Assembly (NCBI GenBank): GCA_035292605.1
Contig: DATDPT010000089.1
Location: forward strand, 1-33,984
Source of the DNA: JALYNX01 sp035292605
GTDB taxonomy: Bacteria > Actinomycetota > Acidimicrobiia > Spongiisociales > ZC4RG35
Reading direction: 5' to 3'
DNA: 33,984 nt
Shown one piece after another: positions 33,977 to 33,984 of this stretch (positions within the stretch are counted from its first letter, which is position 1; the number at the start of each line of letters is the position of its first letter). A model generated the notes under the pieces. It did no database searches, was not told where the DNA came from, and saw nothing but the letters and a program-made list of their open reading frames with translations. A program made the translations under genes and the position numbers.

Positions 33977-33984
33977 GACCAACG

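Overview
The window reads as chromosome of a high-GC Gram-positive bacterium, most likely an actinobacterium and possibly an acidimicrobiian (inference from high GC, Thr/Gly-rich lipoprotein linker, VapBC modules with promoters pressed against the start codon, GTG/TTG/CTG starts). No rRNA gene, CRISPR array or transposase was seen.

Layout. 1-4596 (-): a large secreted modular protein carrying an HExxH metalloprotease domain; its 3' end lies outside the window. 4941-6749: a small accessory patch framed by two ~164-bp direct repeats, each with a promoter-like element and only the 5' half of a tRNA-Arg(ACG). Between them sit a four-TM protein and a VapBC pair. A second, unrelated HTH/PIN toxin-antitoxin pair follows at 6834-7478. 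7597-11068 (-): an FtsX-type ABC permease and its ATPase. 11341-13173 (+): an NTF2-like protein and a tryptophanase-like beta-eliminating lyase.

13394-26058 (-) plus 26143-26805 (+): a tightly packed carbohydrate uptake and catabolism cluster. From its upstream end it holds a phosphotriesterase-family hydrolase, a shikimate-dehydrogenase-like enzyme, a GntR regulator, an SDR, a sugar-binding lipoprotein, an ABC ATPase that is broken as assembled, a permease, a Gfo/Idh/MocA oxidoreductase, a zinc alcohol dehydrogenase, a cupin phosphoglucose-isomerase-type protein, an FGGY kinase, a 2-hydroxyacid dehydrogenase and a cupin. A KDPG-type aldolase is divergent from it. The logic looks like import, oxidation, lactone or ester hydrolysis, phosphorylation and aldol cleavage of an unidentified sugar, polyol or sugar acid. 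CCTGTC/GACAGG inverted repeats at two promoters suggest control by the GntR protein.

26901-32285: a flavodoxin that appears to start with CTG, a strong hairpin terminator, a secreted FG-GAP-like repeat protein, a VOC protein, tRNA-Ser(GCT), and a divergent pair of EAL-domain proteins, one of them a histidine-kinase-like/EAL fusion with a lost catalytic residue. At 32298 lies the 3' half of tRNA-Ser(TGA). Its orientation suggests that an integrated element starts there and continues past the right edge. Sequence beyond it looks lower in GC and carries a TM protein and a probable AbiTii-type abortive-infection gene.
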